From positions 1-37,732 of the forward strand of contig JAFUPC010000118.1 in NCBI GenBank assembly GCA_017481495.1: 37,732 nucleotides of DNA. Direction: 5' to 3'. The notes below the pieces were generated by a model that saw nothing but the letters and a program-made list of their open reading frames with translations, was not told where the DNA came from and made no database searches. Every line of letters begins with the position of its first letter. The first letter of the stretch is position 1. Shown in pieces: positions 16,535 through 24,482 of this stretch. The DNA is from Clostridia bacterium (GTDB lineage: Bacteria; Bacillota; Clostridia; Oscillospirales; CAG-272). Both the position numbers and the translations under genes were made by a program.

Positions 16535-17569
16535 TCAGTACAGGGATCCGGAATTGACGACCGGCTGTGCATCGTGGGAGCCGCAGAGCACGACGAGCAG
16601 GTTGGAGACCATCGCGGCCTTGCGTTCCTCATCCAGCTCCACCATGCCGCCCTCCGAAAGCCGTTCCAGCGCAAGCTCGACCATGCCGACCGCACCGTCC
16701 ACGATCATCTTGCGTGCGTCGATGACAGCGGATGCCTGCTGGCGCTGTAACATGACAGCGGCGATCTCCGGCGCGTAAGCAAGATAGGTGATACGTGCTT
16801 CGATGACCTCCAGACCCGCATCGGCGACCTTTGTCTGGATCTCGTCACGGATGCGCGCCGCGACCACATCGGAGGAGCCGCGCAGACTGCCCTCGTCCGC
16901 AACGCCGTCGCCGGTCGTATCGACATTCTGTGCCACGTCATACGGATAGATGCGGACGATGTTCCGCAGAGCCGCATCGCACTGCAGGGAGAGAAATTCC
17001 TTGTAATTATCCACGCAGAAAACTGCCTTTGCTGTATCCACGACACGCCATGTCACGGCGATGCCGATCTCCACGGGGTTGCCCAGACAGTCGTTGATCT
17101 TCTGGCGGTTGTTGTTGAGGGTCATGATCTTGGTGGAGATCTTCTTTGAGATCGCGCTGTCCGCACTCACATTGATGCCTGCGGCAGAGGCGAGCATCAC
17201 GCTGTTTTTGTTGCTTGCTTCAATGTCGCCGGACTGGGAAAGGCGCGTTTTTGCCGCAGGAATGACCGCGGAGCAGAACGGGTTGACCCAGTAGAAGCCG
17301 TCGGACTTCAGGGTGCCGATGTAGCGGCCGAACAGCGTCAGAACCAGCGCTTCGCCGGGATTGAGCAGCTTCAGTCCGAGAAACGGTACCCAGCCAATGC
17401 ACAGCCAGAGGATGCCCAGAACCAGAAGAACGGCGCCGGGAACAACACGGCCAAATTCCAGGAAAAATGCGCCGCCGATGACGACACCGATGGAGGCAAG
17501 ATACAATACGCCCCACAGAAGCAGCATCGCCATACCGTTTTTACGCTTGCTTAAAATGATTTCTGTCAT
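16535..17569 (-). CDS. SPFH (band 7/prohibitin-like) membrane protein
   Basis: This 344-residue protein has two N-terminal hydrophobic helices (about 13-35 and 43-62), then an SPFH domain from [20 protein letters not shown] to [20 protein letters not shown], followed by a helical segment rich in Ala, Glu and Arg ([20 protein letters not shown]). SPFH proteins form large ring or cage assemblies in the membrane and organise proteases or lipid domains. AAGGAAG lies about 10 bases upstream, and a consensus promoter drives it. The following RHH-like gene is its only operon partner. A typical NfeD partner is not present. The role is inferred from the family. Confidence 0.9.
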   Translation of the reverse strand: MTEIILSKRKNGMAMLLLWGVLYLASIGVVIGGAFFLEFGRVVPGAVLLVLGILWLCIGWVPFLGLKLLNPGEALVLTLFGRYIGTLKSDGFYWVNPFCSAVIPAAKTRLSQSGDIEASNKNSVMLASAAGINVSADSAISKKISTKIMTLNNNRQKINDCLGNPVEIGIAVTWRVVDTAKAVFCVDNYKEFLSLQCDAALRNIVRIYPYDVAQNVDTTGDGVADEGSLRGSSDVVAARIRDEIQTKVADAGLEVIEARITYLAYAPEIAAVMLQRQQASAVIDARKMIVDGAVGMVELALERLSEGGMVELDEERKAAMVSNLLVVLCGSHDAQPVVNSGSLY

Positions 17570-17613
17570 GATGAAACTTCCTTTCTGAAAATGGGTTTTA
17601 TGCTGATATCAAT

Positions 17614-17642
17614 ATGATATCATATTATCACGGGTTTGTCAA
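17614..17642 (-). promoter_or_regulatory. promoter of the SPFH-RHH operon
   Basis: On the minus strand TTGACA (17637-17642), 17 bases, TATCAT (17614-17619), about 45 bases before the SPFH start. Confidence 0.8.
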
Positions 17643-17713
17643 GAGGAATATGTGAAAACTTTATGAAATCCGTAAAATTTTTTCAAAACCCCTGTTATTT
17701 GGAGCGGGAATTT

Positions 17714-17721
17714 GATATAAT
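17714..17721 (+). promoter_or_regulatory. extended -10 promoter of murB
   Basis: TGATATAAT (17713-17721) matches the extended -10 pattern TGnTATAAT. No good -35 hexamer lies 17 bases upstream. The transcript would carry a leader of about 150 bases. Confidence 0.5.
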
Positions 17722-17758
17722 ATTATATATACCTATTGTCAGCCGGAAAAGGATGGAA

Positions 17759-17829
17759 GTTTGAAATAAAATTTCAAACAGGTTTTGTGGCTTTCTTTGC
17801 ACTTCATGCAAAGATTTTGCTGCGCAAAA
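17759..17829 (+). repeat. series of hairpins in the murB leader
   Basis: Three perfect short hairpins follow one another: GTTTGAAAT/ATTTCAAAC (17759-17779), CTTTGCA/TGCAAAG (17795-17813) and TTTTGC-TGC-GCAAAA (17815-17829). GGTTTTG near 17781 can alternatively pair with CAAAACC near 17825, so two mutually exclusive folds are possible. It could be a regulatory leader or a dispersed repeat. Confidence 0.45.
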
Positions 17830-17855
17830 CCACCCACAATTCCCCAAAAAAGGAA

Positions 17856-17874
17856 GCTTTTGCTACGCAAAAGC
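17856..17874 (+). promoter_or_regulatory. hairpin between murB Shine-Dalgarno and start codon
   Basis: AAAGGAAG (17849-17856) is the only good Shine-Dalgarno. It is followed by GCTTTTGC-TAC-GCAAAAGC, a perfect 8-bp hairpin, and then the ATG at 17876. Linear spacing is about 20 bases, too long unless the hairpin folds and brings the site to the start codon. Confidence 0.55.
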
Positions 17875-17875
17875 A

Positions 17876-18808
17876 ATGGTCATAATTATGATACTGGATA
17901 CCCCCGCTTTTGAACATACTTTGCAAACATTGACAATTCCATATGAGAAGGACGGTCTCATGGCGTCACACACCACGTTCCGCATCGGCGGCAGGGTGCG
18001 GTATCTTCTGTACCCGGAAAGCGCGGATGCGCTCATCGCCGCTGTCACATACTGCCGCGAAAAGGGGATCCCGTGCGCCCTTGTCGGCAACGGTTCCAAT
18101 CTCTTGTGGCAGGATGCGGACTTCGACGGCTGTGTTTTGTTCACCTCCGGCATGAAGCGCATCACCGTGGACGGAACCTGTGTGCGGGCGGACGCCGGCG
18201 CGCATCTGTCCGCTGTCTGTATCGCCGCGCGGGATGCGGGTCTTGGCGGTCTTGCGTTTGCATACGGCATTCCCGGCTCGGTCGGAGGCGCGGTGTACAT
18301 GAACGCGGGCGCGTATGATGGCGAGGTCGGACAGCGCATCACTGCAGTTACGTATTACGACAGTTTCGAAGACCGCGTTGTCACCGTACCCGGTGAGGAC
18401 TGCGCGTTCGGTTACCGCACATCGGTGTTTTCACAGAAAAAAGCGGTCATCCTCTCGGCAGAATTTTCGCTTGAAAAAGATGACCCCGCTGTCATCCGGG
18501 CGGCAATGGAGGATTATCTCGCCCGCCGCCGCGAAAAACAGCCGCTGGAATTTCCCAGCGCCGGAAGCGCGTTCAAGCGGTATCCCGGATACTTCACCGC
18601 GAAGCTGATCGACGAAGCGGGACTGAAAGGATATTCCGTCGGCGGCGCACAGGTAAGCGACAAGCACGCGGGCTTCATCGTCAACCGCGGCGGCGCGACA
18701 GCGGCAGATGTCAACACGCTCATCGCGTATGTAAAGGAGAAGATCTTTGCCCAAAACGGCATTTGGATCGAGCCGGAGATACGGACGGTCGGAGATTGTC
18801 TTCTCTGA
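17876..18808 (+). CDS. murB: UDP-N-acetylmuramate dehydrogenase
   Basis: This 310-residue flavoenzyme makes UDP-MurNAc by NADPH-dependent reduction of UDP-GlcNAc-enolpyruvate. The FAD-binding motif GNGSNLLW is near residue 70 and GLAFAYGIPGSVGGAVYMNAG is near 125-145. The catalytic Arg lies in GYRTSVF (near 180), Ser in PSAGSAFKR (near 230) and Glu in PEIRTVG near the end; the shorter type II layout without the Tyr loop fits Firmicutes. The start at 17876 (MVIIMILDT) or an in-frame ATG four codons later are both possible; the second lies further from the Shine-Dalgarno. It is followed by a convergent toxin-antitoxin pair rather than the rapZ-yvcK genes commonly next to it. Confidence 0.95.
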   Translation: MVIIMILDTPAFEHTLQTLTIPYEKDGLMASHTTFRIGGRVRYLLYPESADALIAAVTYCREKGIPCALVGNGSNLLWQDADFDGCVLFTSGMKRITVDGTCVRADAGAHLSAVCIAARDAGLGGLAFAYGIPGSVGGAVYMNAGAYDGEVGQRITAVTYYDSFEDRVVTVPGEDCAFGYRTSVFSQKKAVILSAEFSLEKDDPAVIRAAMEDYLARRREKQPLEFPSAGSAFKRYPGYFTAKLIDEAGLKGYSVGGAQVSDKHAGFIVNRGGATAADVNTLIAYVKEKIFAQNGIWIEPEIRTVGDCLL

Positions 18809-18815
18809 AAAGATG

Positions 18816-18843
18816 AAAAAACCTGCCGCACGACGGCGGCAGG
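18816..18843 (-). terminator. intrinsic terminator of the toxin-antitoxin operon
   Basis: On the minus strand CCTGCCGC and GCGGCAGG (18822-18829, 18836-18843) form an 8-bp stem followed by TTTTTT. It lies just past the toxin stop and 8 bases past the murB stop, so it may serve both. Confidence 0.9.
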
Positions 18844-18853
18844 CTTCGGAACG

Positions 18854-19234
18854 TCATTGGATATGTTCTCTGATCCATTCGGTAAATTTTTCGCAAGTGA
18901 TATTACCGGAAGCAATTTCTAAAGTGATGTTAATCAGTTCCTGTTGCGTATAGTCAAGGGTTATCTGATTTAACCTCAAAAAAATCAACATGGCGTGGAT
19001 ACCGGTTCTCTTGTTTCCGTCAATAAAGGCATGATTTTGAATCAATCCGTATGCAAGATGCGCCGCTTTTTCCTCAATTGTTGGAAATAACTCAACATTT
19101 GCAAATGTTTGAAACGGAGCGGCAATGGTAGAATCGAGTAATCCTTCATCACGGATACCCAATATTCCGCCATAAAGACTGATTTGCTTTTTATGCATGG
19201 ATACGATTAAAGCTTTATCAAGTATATAAATCAT
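18854..19234 (-). CDS. death-on-curing (Doc) family toxin
   Basis: This 126-residue protein has the Fic/Doc core motif HAFIDGNKRTG at residues 68-78, with His68, Asp72 and Arg76 in the usual positions. Upstream are GIRDEGLLDSTIAAPFQTF and LFPTIEEKAAHLAYGLI, both typical of Doc. Doc toxins phosphorylate and inactivate elongation factor EF-Tu. The ATG overlaps the antitoxin stop by 4 bases (ATGA), giving translational coupling with antitoxin made first. Catalytic residues are intact, so activity is expected. It sits in the minus orientation between plus-strand housekeeping genes, a typical insertion of a mobile accessory module. Confidence 0.9.
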   Translation of the reverse strand: MIYILDKALIVSMHKKQISLYGGILGIRDEGLLDSTIAAPFQTFANVELFPTIEEKAAHLAYGLIQNHAFIDGNKRTGIHAMLIFLRLNQITLDYTQQELINITLEIASGNITCEKFTEWIREHIQ

Positions 19235-19515
19235 TTTGCCAGTTCCTGATAAGCTTCTCGGTTTTCATAAAGCAGAGCATCCGATACTTTATTGAAAAGT
19301 TCTTCGGGGGCGACTGCATACTGTGGAGATGAAAGAGACGATGGAACAGAAGCGGATGGTTTACGAACCTCAAAAGGGATGCCGTTATAATTAATCGCCG
19401 ACCGCAAAAACATGGTGATTGCGGTTGACATATTCAGTCCCAGATCGGAAAAGAGAACTTCAGCTTCTTTTTTCAGATTTTCGTCTACCCGGATATTCAG
19501 ATTTGTTGTTGCCAT
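19231..19515 (-). CDS. RelB/DinJ family antitoxin
   Basis: This 94-residue protein begins MATTNLNIRVDENLKKEAEV and carries the RelB/DinJ ribbon-helix-helix part: NLNIRVDENLKKEA, then LGLNMSTAITMFLRSA and NGIPFEV. The C-terminal 40 residues (SVPSSLSSPQ onward) would wrap the toxin. DinJ antitoxins usually pair with YafQ or RelE toxins, and Doc usually with Phd; the DinJ-Doc pairing is less usual. AGGAG precedes the ATG. It probably represses its own promoter through the overlapping TGACA inverted repeat. Confidence 0.88.
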   Translation of the reverse strand: MATTNLNIRVDENLKKEAEVLFSDLGLNMSTAITMFLRSAINYNGIPFEVRKPSASVPSSLSSPQYAVAPEELFNKVSDALLYENREAYQELAK

Positions 19516-19542
19516 AAAAATTCACTCCTCTCATTTTATTAT

Positions 19543-19571
19543 ATTATACCACAACGTAATGACAATGTCAA
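19543..19571 (-). promoter_or_regulatory. consensus promoter with operator for the toxin-antitoxin operon
   Basis: On the minus strand TTGACA (19566-19571), 17 bases, TATAAT (19543-19548), a full consensus. The palindrome TGACA-A-TGTCA (19560-19570) overlaps the -35 box, a suitable site for autorepression by the RHH antitoxin. Confidence 0.85.
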
Positions 19572-19615
19572 TACTCAAATATTGCGTTTGAAAAAGAAAG
19601 TAGGTCAGAACCACC

Positions 19616-20584
19616 ATGTCCTTCGCCGCGGAAACCAAAAATGCCCTGTGCGAAATCAGGATCAAAAAACCGTGTTGTAAAAAGGCACTTCTGCTCGGGA
19701 TTCTCCGCGCGGCATATCTGTTCTGCGGACGGGAGATCCGCTTCACGACGCGCAGTCACGCGACCGCGTGTCTGACGGGAACGCTTCTGTGGGAGGTGTA
19801 CGGCATCCGCACGGCACTGGCATCCGCAGACGATTTCGATGCCGCACCTGCCGATACCCTGCCGGACGGAGAAACCGAGGGCGAATCCTATCAAATCATT
19901 CTGCGGGATGATGATGCAAGATGCATCGCAGACGAGTTTCCGCAGTCGTCCATTCCGCATCCGGCGAGCGTGGACAGACCTGCCGCACTGCCGGAGGGGG
20001 TGTTCTCCTGTCCCGCATGCCATACTGCGTTTCTGCGCGGGGTGTTTTTGTCCTGCGGAAACGTCACCGACCCTGCGACCTATTATCATCTTGACATGGT
20101 GTTGTCGGAGGACGATATGGCGGAGGAATTCGGCTATTTTCTCGAAGAAAACGGGCTTGCGCCCAAGCACACCGCGCGCAAAGGGATGCCGGTACTGTAC
20201 TACAAGGAAAGCGAAGCCATTGAGGATTTTCTGACCGTCATCGGCGCGAAAAAAGCGGCGTTTGCCATCATGGATGCGAAAATTCTGAAAGACATCCGCA
20301 ACAACGCCAACCGCGTTTCCAACTGTGAGCTTGCCAATCTCGGAAAAACGGTCGATGCCGCGACGGTGCAGTATGAAGCCATCTGCACCCTGATGGAGGA
20401 AGACCGCTTCCGGCTTCTCCCCGTGGAGCTTCAGCAGACCGCCCGCCTGCGCTACGAACACCCCGACCTGCCCTTAAAAGACCTTGCCGCCCTGCACGAC
20501 CCGCCCATGACGAAATCGGGACTCAATCACCGCCTGAAACGGATCGTCGATTTCGGGAAAAAAGAAGACGGACAGGGTACATAG
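19616..20584 (+). CDS. whiA: DNA-binding protein WhiA
   Basis: This 322-residue protein matches WhiA: MSFAAETKNALCEI, CPACHTAFLRGVFLSCGNVTDP and YHLDMVL in the LAGLIDADG-like domain; IEDFLTVIGAKKAAF; and DIRNNANRVSNCELANLGKTV leading to the C-terminal helix-turn-helix ending GLNHRLKRIVDF. WhiA controls division/sporulation genes in actinobacteria and influences chromosome and cell-division functions in Firmicutes. An internal acidic stretch (about 75-95) is longer than in Bacillus. No clear whiA promoter was found in the 100 bases between it and the divergent antitoxin gene. The usual upstream partners rapZ and yvcK are absent; dnaE follows, as in many Clostridia. Confidence 0.93.
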   Translation: MSFAAETKNALCEIRIKKPCCKKALLLGILRAAYLFCGREIRFTTRSHATACLTGTLLWEVYGIRTALASADDFDAAPADTLPDGETEGESYQIILRDDDARCIADEFPQSSIPHPASVDRPAALPEGVFSCPACHTAFLRGVFLSCGNVTDPATYYHLDMVLSEDDMAEEFGYFLEENGLAPKHTARKGMPVLYYKESEAIEDFLTVIGAKKAAFAIMDAKILKDIRNNANRVSNCELANLGKTVDAATVQYEAICTLMEEDRFRLLPVELQQTARLRYEHPDLPLKDLAALHDPPMTKSGLNHRLKRIVDFGKKEDGQGT

Positions 20585-20624
20585 GATACATTTATTCATA
20601 ATATCCGACATCATATCCATATGT

Positions 20625-20653
20625 TACGGACGCTCAATGGGCGCCCCCTACAG
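20625..20653. repeat. solo arm of the dispersed inverted repeat
   Basis: TACGGACGCTCAATGGGCGC (20625-20644), continuing CCCCTACAG, matches the right arm of the 10260-10391 element. No second arm is nearby. It lies in the 112-base whiA-dnaE gap, 24 bases before the dnaE ribosome binding site. Confidence 0.6.
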
Positions 20654-20696
20654 AGAGAAACAAAACGTATTCCTGCAAAGGAGGCTGTAAAAAACC

Positions 20697-23600
20697 ATGC
20701 TCCTATCAAACGAATTTGTCCATTTGCATCTTCACAGCGAATACAGTCTCCTTGACGGTGCCATCCGGGTCACAGATATTCCGAAGTTGGCAAAGGAAGC
20801 GGGACACACCGCTGTTGCACTGACCGACCACGGCAATATGTACGGCGCGGTCGCGTTCTACCGCGCGTGCGTGAAAGAGGGCATCCGCCCCATCATCGGG
20901 TGCGAGGTCTATGTCGCGCCGAAGTCCCGACACATCAAGACCGCCGACCGGGAGTCAAACTACTATCATCTGGTTCTGCTCGTCGAAAACGAGACGGGAT
21001 ACAAAAATCTCATCACGCTGGTCTCCCGCGGCTATACCGAGGGCTTTTATTCCAGACCCCGCGTGGACAACGAGCTGCTTGAAAAATACCATGAGGGACT
21101 GATCTGCTTATCCGCGTGCCTTGGCGGCTATATCCCGTCACTTTTGTCCCGCGGGGATTACGATGCGGCAAAGGATTATGCGCTGTGGCTGGACGGCGTG
21201 TTCGGGCACGACAATTTCTATCTGGAAATGCAGGATCACAACATCATGCAGCAGAAGTCGGTCAACCGCGCCCTGCGGCGGATGTCGGAGGAGACCGGCA
21301 TTCCGCTTGTCGTCACAAACGACGCGCATTATCCCCGCCGCACCGATGCCGATACGCAGGCGATCCTCATGTGCATCCAGACGAACACCACCGTCGCCGA
21401 TGGCAGACCGCTCGGCTTTGAAACGGACGAATTTTTCTACAAATCCACCGAGGAAATGGCAGACTGGTTCCCCGACGATGAGGAAGCTCTGCGCAATACC
21501 GGGCGCATCGCCGAACGCTGTCATTTTGACTTTACTTTTGATAAACTGTATCTGCCCGTGTTCCGTACCCCGGACGGCACGCCGCCGCCCGATTATCTGC
21601 GCACCCTTGCCATGACAGGCTTTGAAGAAAAGATACAGAACGGAACGCTCGTCTTTTCCGCCGACCATCCCGAAGAAGAATACCGGGAACGCATCGCGTA
21701 TGAGCTGGACGTCATCTGCAAGATGGGATACGCCGAATACTATCTCATCGTCTGGGACTTCATCCGGTACGCGAAAAGCGTGGACATTCCCGTCGGCCCC
21801 GGCAGAGGCTCGGGCGCGGGGTCGCTTGTGGCGTACCTCATCGGCATCACGGATGTCGATTCCATCCGGTACAGTCTGATGTTTGAACGGTTTCTGAATC
21901 CGGAGCGGGTCAGTATGCCGGACTTTGACATCGACTTCTGCGACACCCGCCGCGGCGAAGTCATCGACTATGTCAAGCGCCGTTACGGGGAAGACCACGT
22001 TGCGCAGATCGTCACGTTCGGAACACTTGCCGCGCGTGCCGCAGTGCGGGACGTCGGACGGGCACTCGGAATGTCGTATGCGGATGTTGATGCGGTCGCA
22101 AAAGCGATTCCGCAGGACCTGCACATCACCCTTGAAAAAGCATTGGAGCAGAAAGAACTGAAAGAGCGGTACGAAAACGACCCGCAGGTGAAAACGCTTA
22201 TCGACACGGCAAAAGCCCTTGAGGGAATGCCGCGCCATGCCTCCACCCATGCGGCGGGTGTCGTCATCACGGACAAACCCGTGTCCGATTATGTGCCGCT
22301 GGCAGAAAACGGCGGCATGGTCGTCACGCAGTTCGATATGGACACAGTCGCAGCCCTGGGACTTCTCAAGATCGACTTTCTCGGTCTGCGTTATCTGACC
22401 ATCATCGCCGACACCGAGGAACAGATCCGGGAGCACACCCCCGGTTTCCGCTGTGACCGGATCCCCTTTGACGACCGCGAAACGTATGCGATGATCGGGC
22501 AAGGGAAAACGCTCGGCGTGTTCCAATTAGAATCCGGCGGAATGCGGAATATGCTGACCCAGCTTCTGCCTGATGATCTCGAAATGATCGTCGCGGCGAT
22601 CTCCCTTTACCGTCCGGGGCCGATGGATTCCATTCCGAAATTCATCTACAACCGCCAGCACCCCGATGAGATCACCTATCCCGCGCCGATGCTCGGAGAC
22701 ATTCTCGATGTGACGTTCGGCTGTATCGTCTATCAGGAGCAGGTCATGCAGATCTGCCGGGAAGCTGCGGGCTATTCTTTCGGCCGTGCCGACATCGTGC
22801 GCCGCGCGATGGCAAAGAAAAAAGCCGACGTCATGGAAACGGAGCGGCAGGCGTTCATCTACGGACAGACGGCGGAGGACGGCACGACCGTCAACTGCGG
22901 TGCCATTGCAAACGGCTTTGACGAGGAGACCGCAGGGGCACTGTTTGACGATATGGCATCCTTTGCAAAATATGCGTTCAACAAAGCGCACGCCACGGCT
23001 TACGCCTATACCTCCTACCGCACGGCGTACCTGAAACGCCATTATCCCGGCGAATATTTCTCGGCACTTCTGACCTCCGTCAACGGAAGCATGAACAAAA
23101 CCGCCGAATACATCGCCGAAGCACAGCGCCTGCACATCCCCATCCTCTCCCCCGACATCAACGAAAGCGCGAAGTTCTATCACGTCGCCGAGCGGGACGG
23201 GAAAAAGTGCATCCGCTACGGTCTGCTCGCCGTGAAAAATGTCGGCGTGCAGTTTGTCGAGCACATCATCGCGGAGCGGGACAAGCGGCCGTTTGCGGAT
23301 TTCGAGGATTTCGCCGCGCGCATGACCGAAGCCGGGGACTGCCCCAAGCGTCCTGTGGAAGCACTCATCAAGTGCGGTGCATTCGATGCGCTCCCCGAAA
23401 AACGCAGTCAACTTTACGCAAGCTACGAGACCATCATCGACAAATATACCGACCGGATGCGCACCGCTGTCACGGGACAATTGGATATGTTCTCCGCCTT
23501 TTCCGAGGAAAGCGCGGACAATGCAGACAAAGCGCCGAACCGCCACACCGAGGGCTACCGCTACCCCGACATCCCGGAGTTTTCCGGGCGGGAAAAACTG

Positions 23601-24437
23601 CTTTTGGAACGCGATGCGACGGGACAGTGCTTCTCGGGGCATCTGCTGGATGATTACGAAAAACACATGGCACAGCTGGACGTGACCGAGATCGGCGACA
23701 TCATGGCGGCGTTTGAAACGGCGGACGGTGAGGATGCCGTCGGCGGGAATGTGACAGGCGGTGTTACCGCCAACGGTACATTTACCGACCGTCAGCAGGT
23801 CGCCATCGCGGGCGTCGTCTCCAAGCGCGTTTCCAAGATCACGAAAAAAGGCGAAAATATGGCGTTCATCACTGTGGAAGACCGGTATGCCGAAATGGAA
23901 GTCATCGTCTTCCCGCGGGTACTCGAATCCGCCGCGCCCTATCTTGCCTACGATACGGCGATCTTCATTGTCGGAGAGCTGAATATCCGCGAGGAGGAAG
24001 ACCCCAAGCTCATCGCAAAGACCATTTTCCCCCTGCGCTCCAATGCCGAAATTTTGTCGGACACCGATTCCGGGGACAAGGGCACACACGGCACATCCAA
24101 TGCCGCAATGCCATCTTCCACACAGACCCCGACCGCACCGCGGACGGACAACACCCGCCCGCCGAAGCCCGCATCAGACACCCCCATCCCACAGACGGCG
24201 AAAACGCTGTTTCTGCGTGTGCCATCCACCGGGGAGGGAGAAGAAAGTTTCTGCCGGGCAAAGAATCTCGCGGAGATCTTCCGCGCGGAAAACGGCACCC
24301 GCGGCATCGCCGTCGCCTTTTACGACAGCACGGACAAGACCTATCACCGCGACCTGACCCCGCCCATCGCACTGACCCCGTATGTGCTTTTGCAGTTTGA
24401 AGAGCTGCTGGGGAAAGAGAACGCGATTTTACGATAA
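20697..24437 (+). CDS. dnaE: DNA polymerase III alpha subunit
   Basis: This 1246-residue protein is a DnaE-type replicase. The PHP domain at the N-terminus starts VHLHLHSEYSLLDGA (about 8-22) and keeps ALTDHGNM and LVVTNDAHYPRR. The polymerase core contains YYLIVWDFI, GPGRGSGAGSL and the catalytic MPDFDIDF, with Asp409 and Asp411 as metal ligands. HASTHAAGVVI, YRPGPMDSIP and FNKAHATAYA follow. An OB domain is near 1040-1090 (IAGVVSKRVSKITKKG). A Pro/Thr/Ser-rich linker near 1120-1170 precedes a small C-terminal domain, making it longer than the E. coli enzyme (1160). AAAGGAGG lies 13 bases before the ATG. Firmicutes usually have PolC as well; it is not in this window. Confidence 0.96.
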   Translation: MLLSNEFVHLHLHSEYSLLDGAIRVTDIPKLAKEAGHTAVALTDHGNMYGAVAFYRACVKEGIRPIIGCEVYVAPKSRHIKTADRESNYYHLVLLVENETGYKNLITLVSRGYTEGFYSRPRVDNELLEKYHEGLICLSACLGGYIPSLLSRGDYDAAKDYALWLDGVFGHDNFYLEMQDHNIMQQKSVNRALRRMSEETGIPLVVTNDAHYPRRTDADTQAILMCIQTNTTVADGRPLGFETDEFFYKSTEEMADWFPDDEEALRNTGRIAERCHFDFTFDKLYLPVFRTPDGTPPPDYLRTLAMTGFEEKIQNGTLVFSADHPEEEYRERIAYELDVICKMGYAEYYLIVWDFIRYAKSVDIPVGPGRGSGAGSLVAYLIGITDVDSIRYSLMFERFLNPERVSMPDFDIDFCDTRRGEVIDYVKRRYGEDHVAQIVTFGTLAARAAVRDVGRALGMSYADVDAVAKAIPQDLHITLEKALEQKELKERYENDPQVKTLIDTAKALEGMPRHASTHAAGVVITDKPVSDYVPLAENGGMVVTQFDMDTVAALGLLKIDFLGLRYLTIIADTEEQIREHTPGFRCDRIPFDDRETYAMIGQGKTLGVFQLESGGMRNMLTQLLPDDLEMIVAAISLYRPGPMDSIPKFIYNRQHPDEITYPAPMLGDILDVTFGCIVYQEQVMQICREAAGYSFGRADIVRRAMAKKKADVMETERQAFIYGQTAEDGTTVNCGAIANGFDEETAGALFDDMASFAKYAFNKAHATAYAYTSYRTAYLKRHYPGEYFSALLTSVNGSMNKTAEYIAEAQRLHIPILSPDINESAKFYHVAERDGKKCIRYGLLAVKNVGVQFVEHIIAERDKRPFADFEDFAARMTEAGDCPKRPVEALIKCGAFDALPEKRSQLYASYETIIDKYTDRMRTAVTGQLDMFSAFSEESADNADKAPNRHTEGYRYPDIPEFSGREKLLLERDATGQCFSGHLLDDYEKHMAQLDVTEIGDIMAAFETADGEDAVGGNVTGGVTANGTFTDRQQVAIAGVVSKRVSKITKKGENMAFITVEDRYAEMEVIVFPRVLESAAPYLAYDTAIFIVGELNIREEEDPKLIAKTIFPLRSNAEILSDTDSGDKGTHGTSNAAMPSSTQTPTAPRTDNTRPPKPASDTPIPQTAKTLFLRVPSTGEGEESFCRAKNLAEIFRAENGTRGIAVAFYDSTDKTYHRDLTPPIALTPYVLLQFEELLGKENAILR

Positions 24438-24482
24438 ACGAGAGATAAAAAGAAGATAACAAAACGGAAAGGAATGAAACGC

